A stretch of 64,000 nucleotides of DNA from RH-AL1 sp965249685 (GTDB taxonomy: Bacteria > Pseudomonadota > Alphaproteobacteria > Rhizobiales > Beijerinckiaceae), in the NCBI GenBank assembly GCA_965249685.1, contig CBDFMN010000003.1, forward strand, positions 930,001-994,000, written 5' to 3'. The notes beneath the pieces were generated by a model. It did no database searches. It was not told where the DNA came from and saw only the letters and a program-made list of their open reading frames with translations. Both the position numbers and the translations under genes were made by a program. Below are positions 36,054 to 45,488 of this stretch, in pieces. Position 1 is the stretch's first letter. Every line of letters starts with the position of its first letter.

Positions 36054-36587
36054 TTACTTCTTCTTGCCTTCCTTGCGGAAGATGAATTCGTCTGAATAAC
36101 GGACGCCCTTGCCCTTGTAGGGCTCCGGCGGACGCAGAGCCCGGATCTCGGAGGCGACCTGCCCGACCTGCCGCTTATCGATGCCGCTGATGATGATCTC
36201 CACCGGCCGCGGCGTCACGATCGTGATCCCTTCCGGGATCGGGAAGGGTACGTCATGGCTGTAGCCCAGCGACAATTGCAGAACCTTACCTTGCACCGCC
36301 GCTTTGTAGCCGACCCCGGTGATGTCGAGCTTGCGCTGGAACCCAGCTGACACGCCGACGACAAGGTTACTCACCTGGGCGCGCGACATGCCCCACATGG
36401 CCTGCGCCCGCTTGCTCTCCGAGCGCGGCTTCACCGAAACCTCGTCGTTGGCGAAACTGACGTCCACCTCCTCCGGTACGGTGAAGAAGAGCTTACCCTT
36501 CGCACCCTCGACCGAGACCCTCTGGCCCTCGACCTTGGCGGTGACACCCTTGGGAATGGCGACGGGCTTTTTTCCGACGCGTGACAT
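36054..36587 (-). CDS. rplF: 50S ribosomal protein L6
   Basis: A 177-residue protein near the sarcin-ricin loop. The N-terminus MSRVGKKPVAIPKGV, the RVEGVSxGF-type hinge (VVGVSAGFQRKLDITGVGYK) and the C-terminal RPPEPYKGKGVRYSDEFIFR are present. Length equals that of E. coli L6. Confidence 0.98.
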   Translation of the reverse strand: MSRVGKKPVAIPKGVTAKVEGQRVSVEGAKGKLFFTVPEEVDVSFANDEVSVKPRSESKRAQAMWGMSRAQVSNLVVGVSAGFQRKLDITGVGYKAAVQGKVLQLSLGYSHDVPFPIPEGITIVTPRPVEIIISGIDKRQVGQVASEIRALRPPEPYKGKGVRYSDEFIFRKEGKKK

Positions 36588-36611
36588 GATGCTAATCCTT
36601 CAATCAGGCGG

Positions 36612-37010
36612 TCAGAAGACCTTGCAGAGCACTTCGCCGCCGACATTGGCTTCGCGTGCGGCATAGTCAGCCATGACGCCCTTGGGCGTAGAGACAATAG
36701 TGATGCCCAACCCGTTGGCGACGCGGGGCAAGGCGTCGACAGCGGCATAGACGCGGCGGCCGGGCTTCGAGACCCGCGAGATCTCGCGGATGACGGGACG
36801 CCCGTCGTAGTATTTCAGCTCGATCTCGAACTCCGTCCGGCCGTTGCCGAACTCGGTCGTCGAATAGCCGCGGATATAGCCTTCGGACTCGAGCACGTCG
36901 AGCACATGGGCGCGCAAGCGAGAGCCGGGTGTCTGCACCTTGCCCTTGCGGCGCATCCCGGCGTTGCGGATGCGGGTGAGCATATCGCCAAGCGGATCAT
37001 TCATCGACAT
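36612..37010 (-). CDS. rpsH: 30S ribosomal protein S8
   Basis: A 132-residue primary rRNA binder and, in E. coli, the translational repressor of the spc operon. MNDPLGDMLTRIRNAGMRRK at the start and NGLGITIVSTPKGVMADYAA at the end are diagnostic. A second Met at residue 3 (MSMNDPL) is the alternative start. Confidence 0.98.
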   Translation of the reverse strand: MSMNDPLGDMLTRIRNAGMRRKGKVQTPGSRLRAHVLDVLESEGYIRGYSTTEFGNGRTEFEIELKYYDGRPVIREISRVSKPGRRVYAAVDALPRVANGLGITIVSTPKGVMADYAAREANVGGEVLCKVF

Positions 37011-37019
37011 GACGCGCTC

Positions 37020-37325
37020 CTACCAGCTGGACTTGACGAGGCCGGGGATCAGGCCCTTGGAGCCGAGCTCCCTGAGCGCGATGCGCGACATCTTCATCTT
37101 GCCCGTGAACGCCCGGGGGCGTCCGCTTACTTCGCAGCGATTGCGGATCCGGCCGGCCGCCGAATTGCGCGGCAGTTCCGACAACTTCAGGCGAGCCTCG
37201 AAACGCTCCTCCATCGACATGGACTCGTTGCCGGCAATCGCCTTGAGCTTGGCCCGGCGACCCGCAAACTGCTTCACGAGCCTCATTTTCCGCTTGTTAT
37301 TCTCAATCGCGCTCTTCTTCGCCAT
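37020..37325 (-). CDS. rpsN: 30S ribosomal protein S14 (zinc-free type)
   Basis: A 101-residue S14 of the long, zinc-independent type: it lacks the paired CxxC motifs of the short form. It shows MAKKSAIENNKRK, ARLKLSELPRNSAAGRIRNR and RPRAFTGKMKMSRIALREL. Placement between L5 and S8 is standard. Confidence 0.98.
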   Translation of the reverse strand: MAKKSAIENNKRKMRLVKQFAGRRAKLKAIAGNESMSMEERFEARLKLSELPRNSAAGRIRNRCEVSGRPRAFTGKMKMSRIALRELGSKGLIPGLVKSSW

Positions 37326-37365
37326 CGATCTCTACCCTCTGGTTACCGCGTCTGAGGCTTGCGCC

Positions 37366-38067
37366 TCACTGCCGGAACGGGAAGTTGAAAGCACGCAAGA
37401 GAGAGCGCGCCTCTTTGTCGGATTTCGCCGAGGTGCAGACGATGATGTCCATCCCCAGCATGCTGTCGACCTTGTCGTAGTTGATCTCCGGGAAGATCAG
37501 GTGTTCCTTGATACCCATGGCGTAATTGCCACGGCCATCGAAGCTCTTGGGGTTCAGACCGCGAAAGTCGCGAATACGCGGCAGGGCGATCGTCACCAGC
37601 CGATCCAGAAACTCGTACATGCGGATTTTGCGCAACGTCACCTTCGCGCCGATTGGCATGTTCTCACGCACCTTGAAGGTCGAGATGGCGTTACGAGCCT
37701 TGGTGATGACAGGCCTTTGGCCAGCGATCAGCGCCAGGTCGGCGGCAGCCAGAGTCACCTTCTTGGTATCGTTGACCGCCTCGCCAACGCCCATGTTGAG
37801 CACGATCTTCTCGATGACCGGGACCTCGAAGGGGTTCTTGTAACCGAACTCCTCGATCATCTGCGGACGGATGACTTCGTCATAGTGCTTGCGCAGGCGC
37901 GGCAGGTAATCCTTCGGCACAGCCAGGCTGTCGGCGGAGGCCGTCGCGTAAGACGGCGCGCCGCGGCTCGCCTTGGCCTCCGACGGCGTCTGCTTTGCGA
38001 CCTTCGCGGAATCCTTGGCGGCGGTGGCGCCCTTCGCGCCGCCTTTAGCGGACTTGGGGTCAGCCAT
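37366..38067 (-). CDS. rplE: 50S ribosomal protein L5 with N-terminal extension
   Basis: A 5S rRNA-binding protein of the central protuberance, here 233 residues against about 180-185 usually. The canonical protein starts near residue 50 (PKDYLPRLRKHYDEVIRPQM), followed by IEKIVLNMGVGEAVND and the RGLNPKSFDGRGNYAMGI region. The first 48 residues are Lys/Ala/Ser-rich and low in complexity. The long start is supported by GGAG nine bases before the ATG at 38067, which lies inside the rplX end (overlap of eight bases). An internal GTG exists but has no ribosome site. Confidence 0.95.
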   Translation of the reverse strand: MADPKSAKGGAKGATAAKDSAKVAKQTPSEAKASRGAPSYATASADSLAVPKDYLPRLRKHYDEVIRPQMIEEFGYKNPFEVPVIEKIVLNMGVGEAVNDTKKVTLAAADLALIAGQRPVITKARNAISTFKVRENMPIGAKVTLRKIRMYEFLDRLVTIALPRIRDFRGLNPKSFDGRGNYAMGIKEHLIFPEINYDKVDSMLGMDIIVCTSAKSDKEARSLLRAFNFPFRQ

Positions 38068-38377
38068 CGATCACTTCTCCGGAGCTTTTGGCGAAACGGA
38101 CCTTACGGCCGTCTTCGAGGAACTTGAACCCGACCCGCGTGGCCTTGCCGCCCTTGGGATCGGCGACCGCGAGATTCGATAGATGAATGGTCGCCTCCTT
38201 GGAGACGATGCCACCCTCTTGCTGCGCCGTCTGCCGCGTGTGGCGCTTGACGAGGTTCACGCCGCGCACGAACGCGCGTTCGTCCTTCGGCATCACCTGA
38301 AGCACCTCGCCCGAGCGACCCTTGTCACGACCGGCGAGCACGACGACCGTGTCACCCTTCTTGATTTTTGCCGCCAT
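38060..38377 (-). CDS. rplX: 50S ribosomal protein L24
   Basis: A 105-residue assembly initiator with a KOW motif. MAAKIKKGDTVVVLAGRDKG and GKATRVGFKFLEDGRKVRFA are visible. The start at 38377 shares one base with the rplN stop; its own stop lies eight bases inside rplE. The frame is open upstream only as a shadow of rplN. Confidence 0.97.
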   Translation of the reverse strand: MAAKIKKGDTVVVLAGRDKGRSGEVLQVMPKDERAFVRGVNLVKRHTRQTAQQEGGIVSKEATIHLSNLAVADPKGGKATRVGFKFLEDGRKVRFAKSSGEVIDG

Positions 38378-38745
38378 CACAAAACCTCCGGCGCGAGCGA
38401 GATGATCTTCATGTGGTTGCGCGCGCGGAGTTCGCGCGGCACCGGCCCAAAGATGCGGGTGCCGATCGGCTCGGACTGGTTGTTGATGAGGACAGCCGCA
38501 TTGCTGTCGAAGCGGATGACTGTCCCGTCGGCTCGCTTGATATCCTTGGCGGTCCGCACCACCACGGCTTTCATCACATCGCCCTTCTTCACGCGACCGC
38601 GCGGAATGGCTTCCTTGATCGACACGACGATCACGTCCCCGACGCCCGCATAGCGCCGCTTGGACCCACCGAGGACCTTGATGCACATCACGCGTCGCGC
38701 ACCAGAATTGTCCGCGACGTCGAGATTCGTCTGCACCTGTATCAT
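38377..38745 (-). CDS. rplN: 50S ribosomal protein L14
   Basis: A 122-residue protein at the subunit interface, involved in bridges to the 30S. MIQVQTNLDVADNSGARRVM, YAGVGDVIVVSIKEAIPRG and the end EPIGTRIFGPVPRELRARNH are diagnostic. Length is typical. Confidence 0.98.
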   Translation of the reverse strand: MIQVQTNLDVADNSGARRVMCIKVLGGSKRRYAGVGDVIVVSIKEAIPRGRVKKGDVMKAVVVRTAKDIKRADGTVIRFDSNAAVLINNQSEPIGTRIFGPVPRELRARNHMKIISLAPEVL

Positions 38746-38871
38746 GGCATGAGAGCCTTTCCTGTCAGATCGGTTTCCGTCTCGGCGCGAGGCCGACCCG
38801 GACTACGCCTGTTGAGGACATACCGTCCCCGTGGCTTTGCTTGATAATTTTAACGGAGCGCGTTCTTAACC

Positions 38872-38894
38872 AGCTAATCGGGCTCCGGCTAGCT
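38872..38894 (-). other. Intercistronic hairpin after rpsQ
   Basis: A 10-position stem: AGCTAGCCGG and CCGATTAGCT on the coding strand, with one G-T and one mismatched pair and a 3-base loop. It begins 11 bases after the rpsQ stop, inside a 159-base gap to rplN that is unusually wide for this operon. No T-run follows. Confidence 0.45.
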
Positions 38895-38904
38895 AAAAGT
38901 CGCG

Positions 38905-39153
38905 TCAGCCCTGCGCGGGAGCGGAACTACCGATCACGATCCAGCGCTTCAGGCGAGAGATCGGCCGCGTCTCCTCGATCGAGACCTGATCGCCGACTTT
39001 AAAACCCTTGGCCTCGTCATGGGCGTGATAGTTCTTCGACCGGCGCACCGTCTTCTTGAGAAGGGGGTGGGTGTAACGGCGCTCGACCTTCACGACGACG
39101 GTCTTGTCCTGCTTGTCGCTGACGACGACGCCCTGCAAAATACGCTTCGGCAT
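38905..39153 (-). CDS. rpsQ: 30S ribosomal protein S17
   Basis: An 82-residue primary 16S rRNA-binding protein. MPKRILQGVVVSDKQDKTVV, VERRYTHPLLKKTVRRSKNY and DQVSIEETRPISRLKRW are the standard blocks. It is separated from rplN by 159 bases containing a hairpin. Confidence 0.98.
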   Translation of the reverse strand: MPKRILQGVVVSDKQDKTVVVKVERRYTHPLLKKTVRRSKNYHAHDEAKGFKVGDQVSIEETRPISRLKRWIVIGSSAPAQG

Positions 39154-39165
39154 GTTCTCGTGATC

Positions 39166-39378
39166 CTACTTCGGCGCCGGAGCGCGCTTGGACGCGGCCA
39201 ACGTCATGACGCGGGCGATGTCGCGGCGGACGACGCGCACGCGCGCGGTGTTCTCGAGCTGACCCGTGGCGCGTTGGAAGCGCAGGTTGAACTGCTCCTT
39301 CTTCAGGTTCAGGACTTCTTGCTCGAGTTGGTCAGCGGTCATGACCTTGAGGTCGGACAGGCGGGCCTTGTTTTTCAT
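39166..39378 (-). CDS. rpmC: 50S ribosomal protein L29
   Basis: A 70-residue coiled-coil-like protein near the exit tunnel, a docking site for trigger factor and SRP. LSDLKVMTADQLEQEVLNLK, KEQFNLRFQRATGQLENTAR and VRRDIARVMT are present. The ATG at 39378 (MKNKARL) is chosen; the longer frame upstream shadows rplP. Confidence 0.97.
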   Translation of the reverse strand: MKNKARLSDLKVMTADQLEQEVLNLKKEQFNLRFQRATGQLENTARVRVVRRDIARVMTLAASKRAPAPK

Positions 39379-39391
39379 CGGACTGTCCTCC

Positions 39392-39805
39392 CTATTCCGC
39401 GATGCGCTCGACGAAGCGTGTCTTGATCGGCAGCTTAGCGGCGGCAAGCGTCAGCGCCTCCTTGGCCAGGCCGACCGGCACGCCGTCGAGTTCGAACATG
39501 ATGCGGCCGGGCGCAACCTTGCACGCCCAGAACTCGATCGCGCCCTTACCCTTGCCCATGCGGACTTCGGTCGGCTTCTTGGTCACTGGAACATCTGGGA
39601 AGATCCGGATCCACACCCTGCCGGCCCGCTTCATGTGACGGGTCATCGCGCGACGGGCCGCCTCGATCTGGCGGGCGGTGATACGCTCAGGCTCCATCGC
39701 CTTCAAGCCGAACTGGCCGAAGTTTAGCTCGAAGCCACCCTTGGATGCACCGCTGATGCGTCCCTTGAAGGCCTTCCTGAACTTTGTCTTCTTTGGTTGC
39801 AACAT
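39392..39805 (-). CDS. rplP: 50S ribosomal protein L16
   Basis: A 137-residue protein close to the A site and peptidyl transferase centre. MLQPKKTKFRKAFKGRISGA, RQIEAARRAMTRHMKRAGRV and RIFPDVPVTKKPTEVRMGKG are present, along with the C-terminal KLPIKTRFV. Length is standard. Confidence 0.98.
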   Translation of the reverse strand: MLQPKKTKFRKAFKGRISGASKGGFELNFGQFGLKAMEPERITARQIEAARRAMTRHMKRAGRVWIRIFPDVPVTKKPTEVRMGKGKGAIEFWACKVAPGRIMFELDGVPVGLAKEALTLAAAKLPIKTRFVERIAE

Positions 39806-39843
39806 AGGATCACGCTCTTGGAATTAGGTGTGGAGACGAGCGA

Positions 39844-40569
39844 TCAGGCCGCGTCGCGGTCGCGGTCACGACGCTGGCGACGCTCGCCACCACCGGAATG
39901 ATCCTGCTCCGCCGTCTTGCGGTCCTGCGCCATCGGGTCATGTTCGAGGATCTCGCCCTTGAACACCCAGACCTTGATGCCGCACGTCCCGTAAGCCGTA
40001 TGCGCCGTGGCCGTCCCGTAATCAACATCGGCGCGCAGCGTATGCAACGGCACGCGACCCTCGCGGTACCATTCGAGGCGCGCGATCTCGGCGCCGCCGA
40101 GGCGACCGGAGCAGTTGATGCGAATACCTTCCGCTCCAAGCCGCATCGCCGACTGCACGGCCCGCTTCATAGCGCGACGAAATGCAACGCGGCGCTCAAG
40201 CTGCTGGGCAATGGAATCGGCCACAAGCACCGCGTCGATTTCCGGCTTGCGGACCTCGACGATGTTGATCACGACTTCCGACGTCGTCATGCTGGCAACA
40301 AGCTTACGGATCTTATCGATGTCCGCGCCCTTCTTCCCGATGACCACACCAGGACGCGCCGAGTGGATGGTGACGCGGCACTTCTTGTGCGGCCGCTCGA
40401 TGATGATCTTGGAGATCGCAGCCTGCTTCAGCGTCTTCATCAGCGCCGCGCGGATGGCGATATCCTCGTGCAACAGCCGACCGTACTCGTTCTTGCCGGC
40501 AAACCAGCGCGAATCCCAAGTCCGGTTGATACCCAGCCGAAGGCCGATCGGATTGACTTTCTGTCCCAT
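39844..40569 (-). CDS. rpsC: 30S ribosomal protein S3
   Basis: A 241-residue protein at the mRNA entry channel with helicase-like function. MGQKVNPIGLRLGINRTWDS, the KH domain motif VVIGKKGADIDKIRK and the C-terminal VWVFKGEILEHDPMAQD are visible. The Arg/Asp-rich tail (RRQRRDRDRDAA) extends beyond the conserved core. Confidence 0.98.
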   Translation of the reverse strand: MGQKVNPIGLRLGINRTWDSRWFAGKNEYGRLLHEDIAIRAALMKTLKQAAISKIIIERPHKKCRVTIHSARPGVVIGKKGADIDKIRKLVASMTTSEVVINIVEVRKPEIDAVLVADSIAQQLERRVAFRRAMKRAVQSAMRLGAEGIRINCSGRLGGAEIARLEWYREGRVPLHTLRADVDYGTATAHTAYGTCGIKVWVFKGEILEHDPMAQDRKTAEQDHSGGGERRQRRDRDRDAA

Positions 40570-40579
40570 CGTGGATCCC

Positions 40580-40969
40580 TCAGGCTGCGACGGTCGGCGC
40601 GGCGACTTCGCGCACGACGATCGTTAGGTTGGCGAATGGCTTCTCGATGCGGCCGGCGCGCCCGCGCGCCCGCGGACTGAAGCGCTTCATAACCAGCGCC
40701 TTACCAACGTGTGCCTCGGCGACGACGAGTTCGTCGACATCAAGGTCATGGTTGTTCTCGGCGTTGGCGATCGCGCTCTCCAACGTCTTACGCACGTCGA
40801 GGGCGATACGCTTGCGCGAAAACTCAAGATCGGCCAGCGCCGTCTCGACCTTCTTGCCGCGGATCAACTGCGCGAGGAGGTTCAGCTTCTGCGGGCTGAC
40901 GCGGAGCATGCGGCAGACGGCTTTCGCCTCGGTGTCTTTGAGGGCGCGGGGGCTCTTCGACTTGGACAT
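40580..40969 (-). CDS. rplV: 50S ribosomal protein L22
   Basis: A 129-residue protein whose hairpin lines the exit tunnel. RMLRVSPQKLNLLAQLIRGK, TLESAIANAENNHDLDVDEL and RFSPRARGRAGRIEKP are conserved; the RARGRA stretch forms the tunnel loop. The ATG at 40969 (MSKSKSP) is chosen, one base after the rpsS stop region. Confidence 0.97.
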   Translation of the reverse strand: MSKSKSPRALKDTEAKAVCRMLRVSPQKLNLLAQLIRGKKVETALADLEFSRKRIALDVRKTLESAIANAENNHDLDVDELVVAEAHVGKALVMKRFSPRARGRAGRIEKPFANLTIVVREVAAPTVAA

Positions 40970-40970
40970 C

Positions 40971-41249
40971 TTAGCCCCTTTTAGCTTTCTTGTCGGCCGC
41001 GTGGCCGTGGAACGTCCGCGTCGGCGAGAACTCGCCAAGCTTATGGCCAATCATATCCTCCGTGATGTTCACGGGGATATGCTTGTGACCATTGTAGACA
41101 CCGAACGTCAGGCCGACGAACTGCGGCAGGATGGTCGAGCGCCGGCTCCAGGTCTTGATGACCTCCGAGCGGGTGCTGCTCCGAGCGGTTTCCGCCTTCT
41201 TCAGCATGTAGCCGTCGACGAACGGACCTTTCCAGATCGAACGCGCCAT
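40971..41249 (-). CDS. rpsS: 30S ribosomal protein S19
   Basis: A 92-residue protein of the 30S head forming bridges to the 50S. MARSIWKGPFVDGYMLKKAE, RSTILPQFVGLTFGVYNGHK and GHKLGEFSPTRTFHGH are standard. It lies four bases after rplB. Confidence 0.98.
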   Translation of the reverse strand: MARSIWKGPFVDGYMLKKAETARSSTRSEVIKTWSRRSTILPQFVGLTFGVYNGHKHIPVNITEDMIGHKLGEFSPTRTFHGHAADKKAKRG

Positions 41250-41253
41250 TGGG

Positions 41254-42093
41254 TTAACCCTTCTTCTTGCTCTTGTGACGCGAGGTCACAATAAACTTGG
41301 TCGTCGACTTGTTTGTCCGCGTCTTCTTGCCTTTGGTCGGCTTGCCCCACGGCGTCACCGGATGGCGACCACCGGAGGTCCGGCCTTCACCACCGCCGTG
41401 CGGGTGATCGACCGGGTTCATCGTCACGCCGCGATTGTGCGGGCGGCGACCCAGCCAACGCGACCGGCCGGCTTTGCCGACCGAAGCATTCATGTGGTCA
41501 GGGTTCGAAACGGCGCCGACCGTGCCGAAGCACTGGCCGTGGATGAGGCGCTGCTCACCCGAGTTCAGACGGATGATGACGTAACCCTGATCGCGACCAA
41601 CGACCTGGGCGTAAGTCCCGGCCGACCGCACCATTGCTGCGCCCTTGCCGATCTTCATCTCGATGTTATGCACGATCGTCCCGACCGGCATGCTGGCAAG
41701 CGCCATGGCGTTACCCGGCTTCACGTCAACCTGCTGGCCGGACACCACCTCGTCACCGACCGAAAGCCGCTGCGGCGCGATGATGTAGCTTTGCTCGCCA
41801 TCCGAATATTTGATGAGCGCAATGAACGACGTGCGGTTGGGATCATACTCGATCCGCTCCACTTTCGCGGGCATATCGAGCTTTCGGCGCTTGAAGTCGA
41901 TAACGCGATAGGTTTGCTTGTGACCACCACCACGAAAACGAACGGTGATGCGACCCGTGTTGTTGCGGCCGCCGGCCGATGACTTTCCCTCGGTCAGCGT
42001 CTTGAGCGGCTTGCCCTTATAGAGCTCACTGCGATCGACGAGCACGAGCTGACGAAGGCTCGGCGTGGTCGGGTTGAATGTCTTTAAAGCCAT
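41254..42093 (-). CDS. rplB: 50S ribosomal protein L2
   Basis: A 279-residue protein needed for subunit association and peptidyl transfer. TPSLRQLVLVDRSELYKGKP, RVERIEYDPNRTSFIALIKY and the C-terminal GVTMNPVDHPHGGGEGRTSG are diagnostic; the latter includes the conserved His of the HGGGEG loop. Length is normal. Confidence 0.98.
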   Translation of the reverse strand: MALKTFNPTTPSLRQLVLVDRSELYKGKPLKTLTEGKSSAGGRNNTGRITVRFRGGGHKQTYRVIDFKRRKLDMPAKVERIEYDPNRTSFIALIKYSDGEQSYIIAPQRLSVGDEVVSGQQVDVKPGNAMALASMPVGTIVHNIEMKIGKGAAMVRSAGTYAQVVGRDQGYVIIRLNSGEQRLIHGQCFGTVGAVSNPDHMNASVGKAGRSRWLGRRPHNRGVTMNPVDHPHGGGEGRTSGGRHPVTPWGKPTKGKKTRTNKSTTKFIVTSRHKSKKKG

Positions 42094-42115
42094 AGAGGTT
42101 GATCCAAATCGCGGC

Positions 42116-42427
42116 TTAGAGGCCCGTCGTGATGTCGATGCGGTCGCCTTCGGCGAGTGTCACGACGGCTTTCTTGAGATCGGACTGCTGACCACGCCGG
42201 CCCTTGAACACCTTACGCTTCCCCTTGCGGATCAGCGTGTTCACGGCCTCGACCTTGACGTCGAATAGACGCTCGACAGCAGCTTTGATCTCGGTCTTCG
42301 AGGCGTCCTTGCGGACCTTGAAGACCACCTTGTTGAGCTCCGAAGCGATCGTCGCCTTTTCCGTGATCACGGGTGCGACGATGACGTCATAGTGACGCGC
42401 CTCGATGGTCGCTTTCGCTGCACTCAT
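42116..42427 (-). CDS. rplW: 50S ribosomal protein L23
   Basis: A 103-residue protein at the tunnel exit, main docking site for trigger factor and SRP. HYDVIVAPVITEKATIASEL, KVVFKVRKDASKTEIKAAVE and LFDVKVEAVNTLIRKGKRK are present. The ATG at 42427 overlaps the rplD stop (ATGA); the longer open frame is a shadow of rplD. Confidence 0.97.
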   Translation of the reverse strand: MSAAKATIEARHYDVIVAPVITEKATIASELNKVVFKVRKDASKTEIKAAVERLFDVKVEAVNTLIRKGKRKVFKGRRGQQSDLKKAVVTLAEGDRIDITTGL

Positions 42428-43044
42428 TTGAACCGCGCCTCCAGGGCCTCGACGGCAGCCCGCGTCAGCACCAGCTTGTCGCGGCGCAAGATATCGTAAA
42501 CGTTGATGCCCTGGATCGGCAGCACGTCGATCATGGGGATGTTGCGGGCGGCAAGCGAGAAGTTCGCTTCGCACTCCGCACCGTCGATGATGAGCGCATT
42601 CTTGAGACCGAGCTTGGCGAACCGCTCGATGAGAGCCTTAGTCTTGGGCTCAGCGACCTTGGCCTCGGCCCACACGATGATTGCGCCGTCCTTCGCCTTC
42701 GCGGAAAGGGCATGCCGCAGGGCCAGAGCTCGCACCTTCTTGGGCAGGTCATGCGCGTGGTCGCGCGACACCGGGCCATGCGCCTTGCCGCCACCGCGGA
42801 ACTGGGGGGCACGCGCGGAGCCGTGACGGGCACCGCCGGAGCCCTTCTGTTTGCCGAGCTTCTTGCCCGTACGCCAGATGTCGGCGCGACCGAGTGCCTG
42901 ATGCGTGCCCGCACGGCGCTTTGCCAGCTGGTAGCGGATCATGCGGGCGATCAGGTCTTCGCGAGGCGTGAGGCCGAAAATCGCGTCGTCGAGTTCGATC
43001 GAGCCGTCGGCGGCGCCGTCGAGGGATGTGATATCGAGTTTCAT
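42424..43044 (-). CDS. rplD: 50S ribosomal protein L4
   Basis: A 206-residue tunnel protein and, in E. coli, the autoregulator of the S10 operon. TGKKLGKQKGSGGARHGSAR and QFRGGGKAHGPVSRDHAHDL form the tunnel loop, and the C-terminal domain ends in DKLVLTRAAVEALEARF. The ATG at 43044 follows the rplC stop by two bases. A TTG six bases earlier lies inside rplC. Confidence 0.97.
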   Translation of the reverse strand: MKLDITSLDGAADGSIELDDAIFGLTPREDLIARMIRYQLAKRRAGTHQALGRADIWRTGKKLGKQKGSGGARHGSARAPQFRGGGKAHGPVSRDHAHDLPKKVRALALRHALSAKAKDGAIIVWAEAKVAEPKTKALIERFAKLGLKNALIIDGAECEANFSLAARNIPMIDVLPIQGINVYDILRRDKLVLTRAAVEALEARFK

Positions 43045-43046
43045 GA

Positions 43047-43787
43047 TCAAGCTTCCGTGCCGGCATCAGCCGGGGCATCCGCAGGCGCCACGTCGGCAGC
43101 GGTGTTATCGCTCGCGAGGCGGAACTTGCCCGGCTGGGGCGCATCCTTCGGGAGCGCCTTCTTGATCGCGTCACGCACGAAAATCCACCCTCCCGCCGTC
43201 CCGGGTACCGCGCCTTCGACGAGGATCAGACCGCGCACGACATCCGTCTGCACGACCCTGAGGTTCAGAGTGGTGACCCGATCGACGCCAAGATGACCGG
43301 CCATCTTCTTGTTCTTGAATGTCTTACCGGGATCCTGGCGGCCACCGGTCGAACCATGCGAGCGGTGCGACACCGAAACGCCGTGAGTGGCGCGCAGGCC
43401 GCCGAAGTTCCAGCGCTTCATCGGACCCGCAAAGCCCTTGCCGGTGCTCGTCCCCGTCACGTCGACGAACTGGCCGACAAGAAAATGATCCGCCATGATC
43501 TCGGCACCGACCGGCAACAAGCCGTCCTCGGCTACGCGAAACTCGGCAAGCTTCATCTTCGGCTCGACGTTCGCAACGGCGAACCGTCCGCGCTCCGCCT
43601 TGGACACATTCTTGACCTTGGCCCGGCCGACGCCGAGCTGCATGGCCGTATAGCCGTTCGCGTCCTTGGTCCGGTGCGCCACGACCTGGCACCCTTCCAT
43701 CTTCAGGACCGTCACTGGAACATGCTCGCCGGCGTCCGTGAACACCCGAGTCATCCCCAGCTTCTGTGCGATAACACCTGACCGCAT
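43047..43787 (-). CDS. rplC: 50S ribosomal protein L3
   Basis: A 246-residue protein reaching the peptidyl transferase centre. MRSGVIAQKLGMTRVFTDAG, GKGFAGPMKRWNFGGLRATH and HGSTGGRQDPGKTFKNKKMA are diagnostic. The C-terminal 35 residues are Ala/Asp/Pro-rich and exceed the E. coli length, a feature frequent in alphaproteobacterial L3. The start is ATG at 43787; the longer frame upstream is not conserved. Confidence 0.97.
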   Translation of the reverse strand: MRSGVIAQKLGMTRVFTDAGEHVPVTVLKMEGCQVVAHRTKDANGYTAMQLGVGRAKVKNVSKAERGRFAVANVEPKMKLAEFRVAEDGLLPVGAEIMADHFLVGQFVDVTGTSTGKGFAGPMKRWNFGGLRATHGVSVSHRSHGSTGGRQDPGKTFKNKKMAGHLGVDRVTTLNLRVVQTDVVRGLILVEGAVPGTAGGWIFVRDAIKKALPKDAPQPGKFRLASDNTAADVAPADAPADAGTEA

Positions 43788-43848
43788 AATCTCAAATCCT
43801 CCGGAGGCGCTCGAGGGCGCAGGGCCCTGGCGTAGCTCCGCGTAAAAA

Positions 43849-44157
43849 CTACAGCTTGATCTCGACGTCGACGCCGGCCGCAAGGTCGAGCTTCATCAGC
43901 GCGTCGACGGTTTGCGGAGTGGGATCGACGATGTCGAGAACCCGCTTGTGGGTCCGGATCTCGAACTGCTCGCGCGACTTCTTATCGACGTGCGGCGAAC
44001 GGTTGACCGTGAACTTCTCGATCTTGGTGGGCAGGGGGATGGGTCCGCGCACCTGCGCGCCTGTCCGCCGCGCCGTGGACACGATTTCCTTGGTCGAGCT
44101 ATCGAGCACGCGATGGTCGAACGCCTTGAGGCGGATCCGAATATTCTGGCCGTTCAT
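43849..44157 (-). CDS. rpsJ: 30S ribosomal protein S10
   Basis: A 102-residue protein of the 30S head, also the NusB partner (NusE) in antitermination. NIRIRLKAFDHRVLDSSTKE, GPIPLPTKIEKFTVNRSPHV and REQFEIRTHKRVLDIVDPTP are present. The ATG at 44157 is used; a TTG one codon upstream is an alternative. First gene of the S10 operon. Confidence 0.98.
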   Translation of the reverse strand: MNGQNIRIRLKAFDHRVLDSSTKEIVSTARRTGAQVRGPIPLPTKIEKFTVNRSPHVDKKSREQFEIRTHKRVLDIVDPTPQTVDALMKLDLAAGVDVEIKL

Positions 44158-44252
44158 CAAACCAATTCCTTATCGACCAGCCTATTTGAACCGGCGTGCG
44201 GACCGGACAAACCGAGCCGCACAGGACCAATCCTTGTGCCGGTGGCGCCGTG

Positions 44253-45443
<1,191 letters not shown>

Positions 45444-45488
45444 GACTGGCTCCTTAGAAAAACGTAGAAAGAGGGGGTGTGAAAGGGA

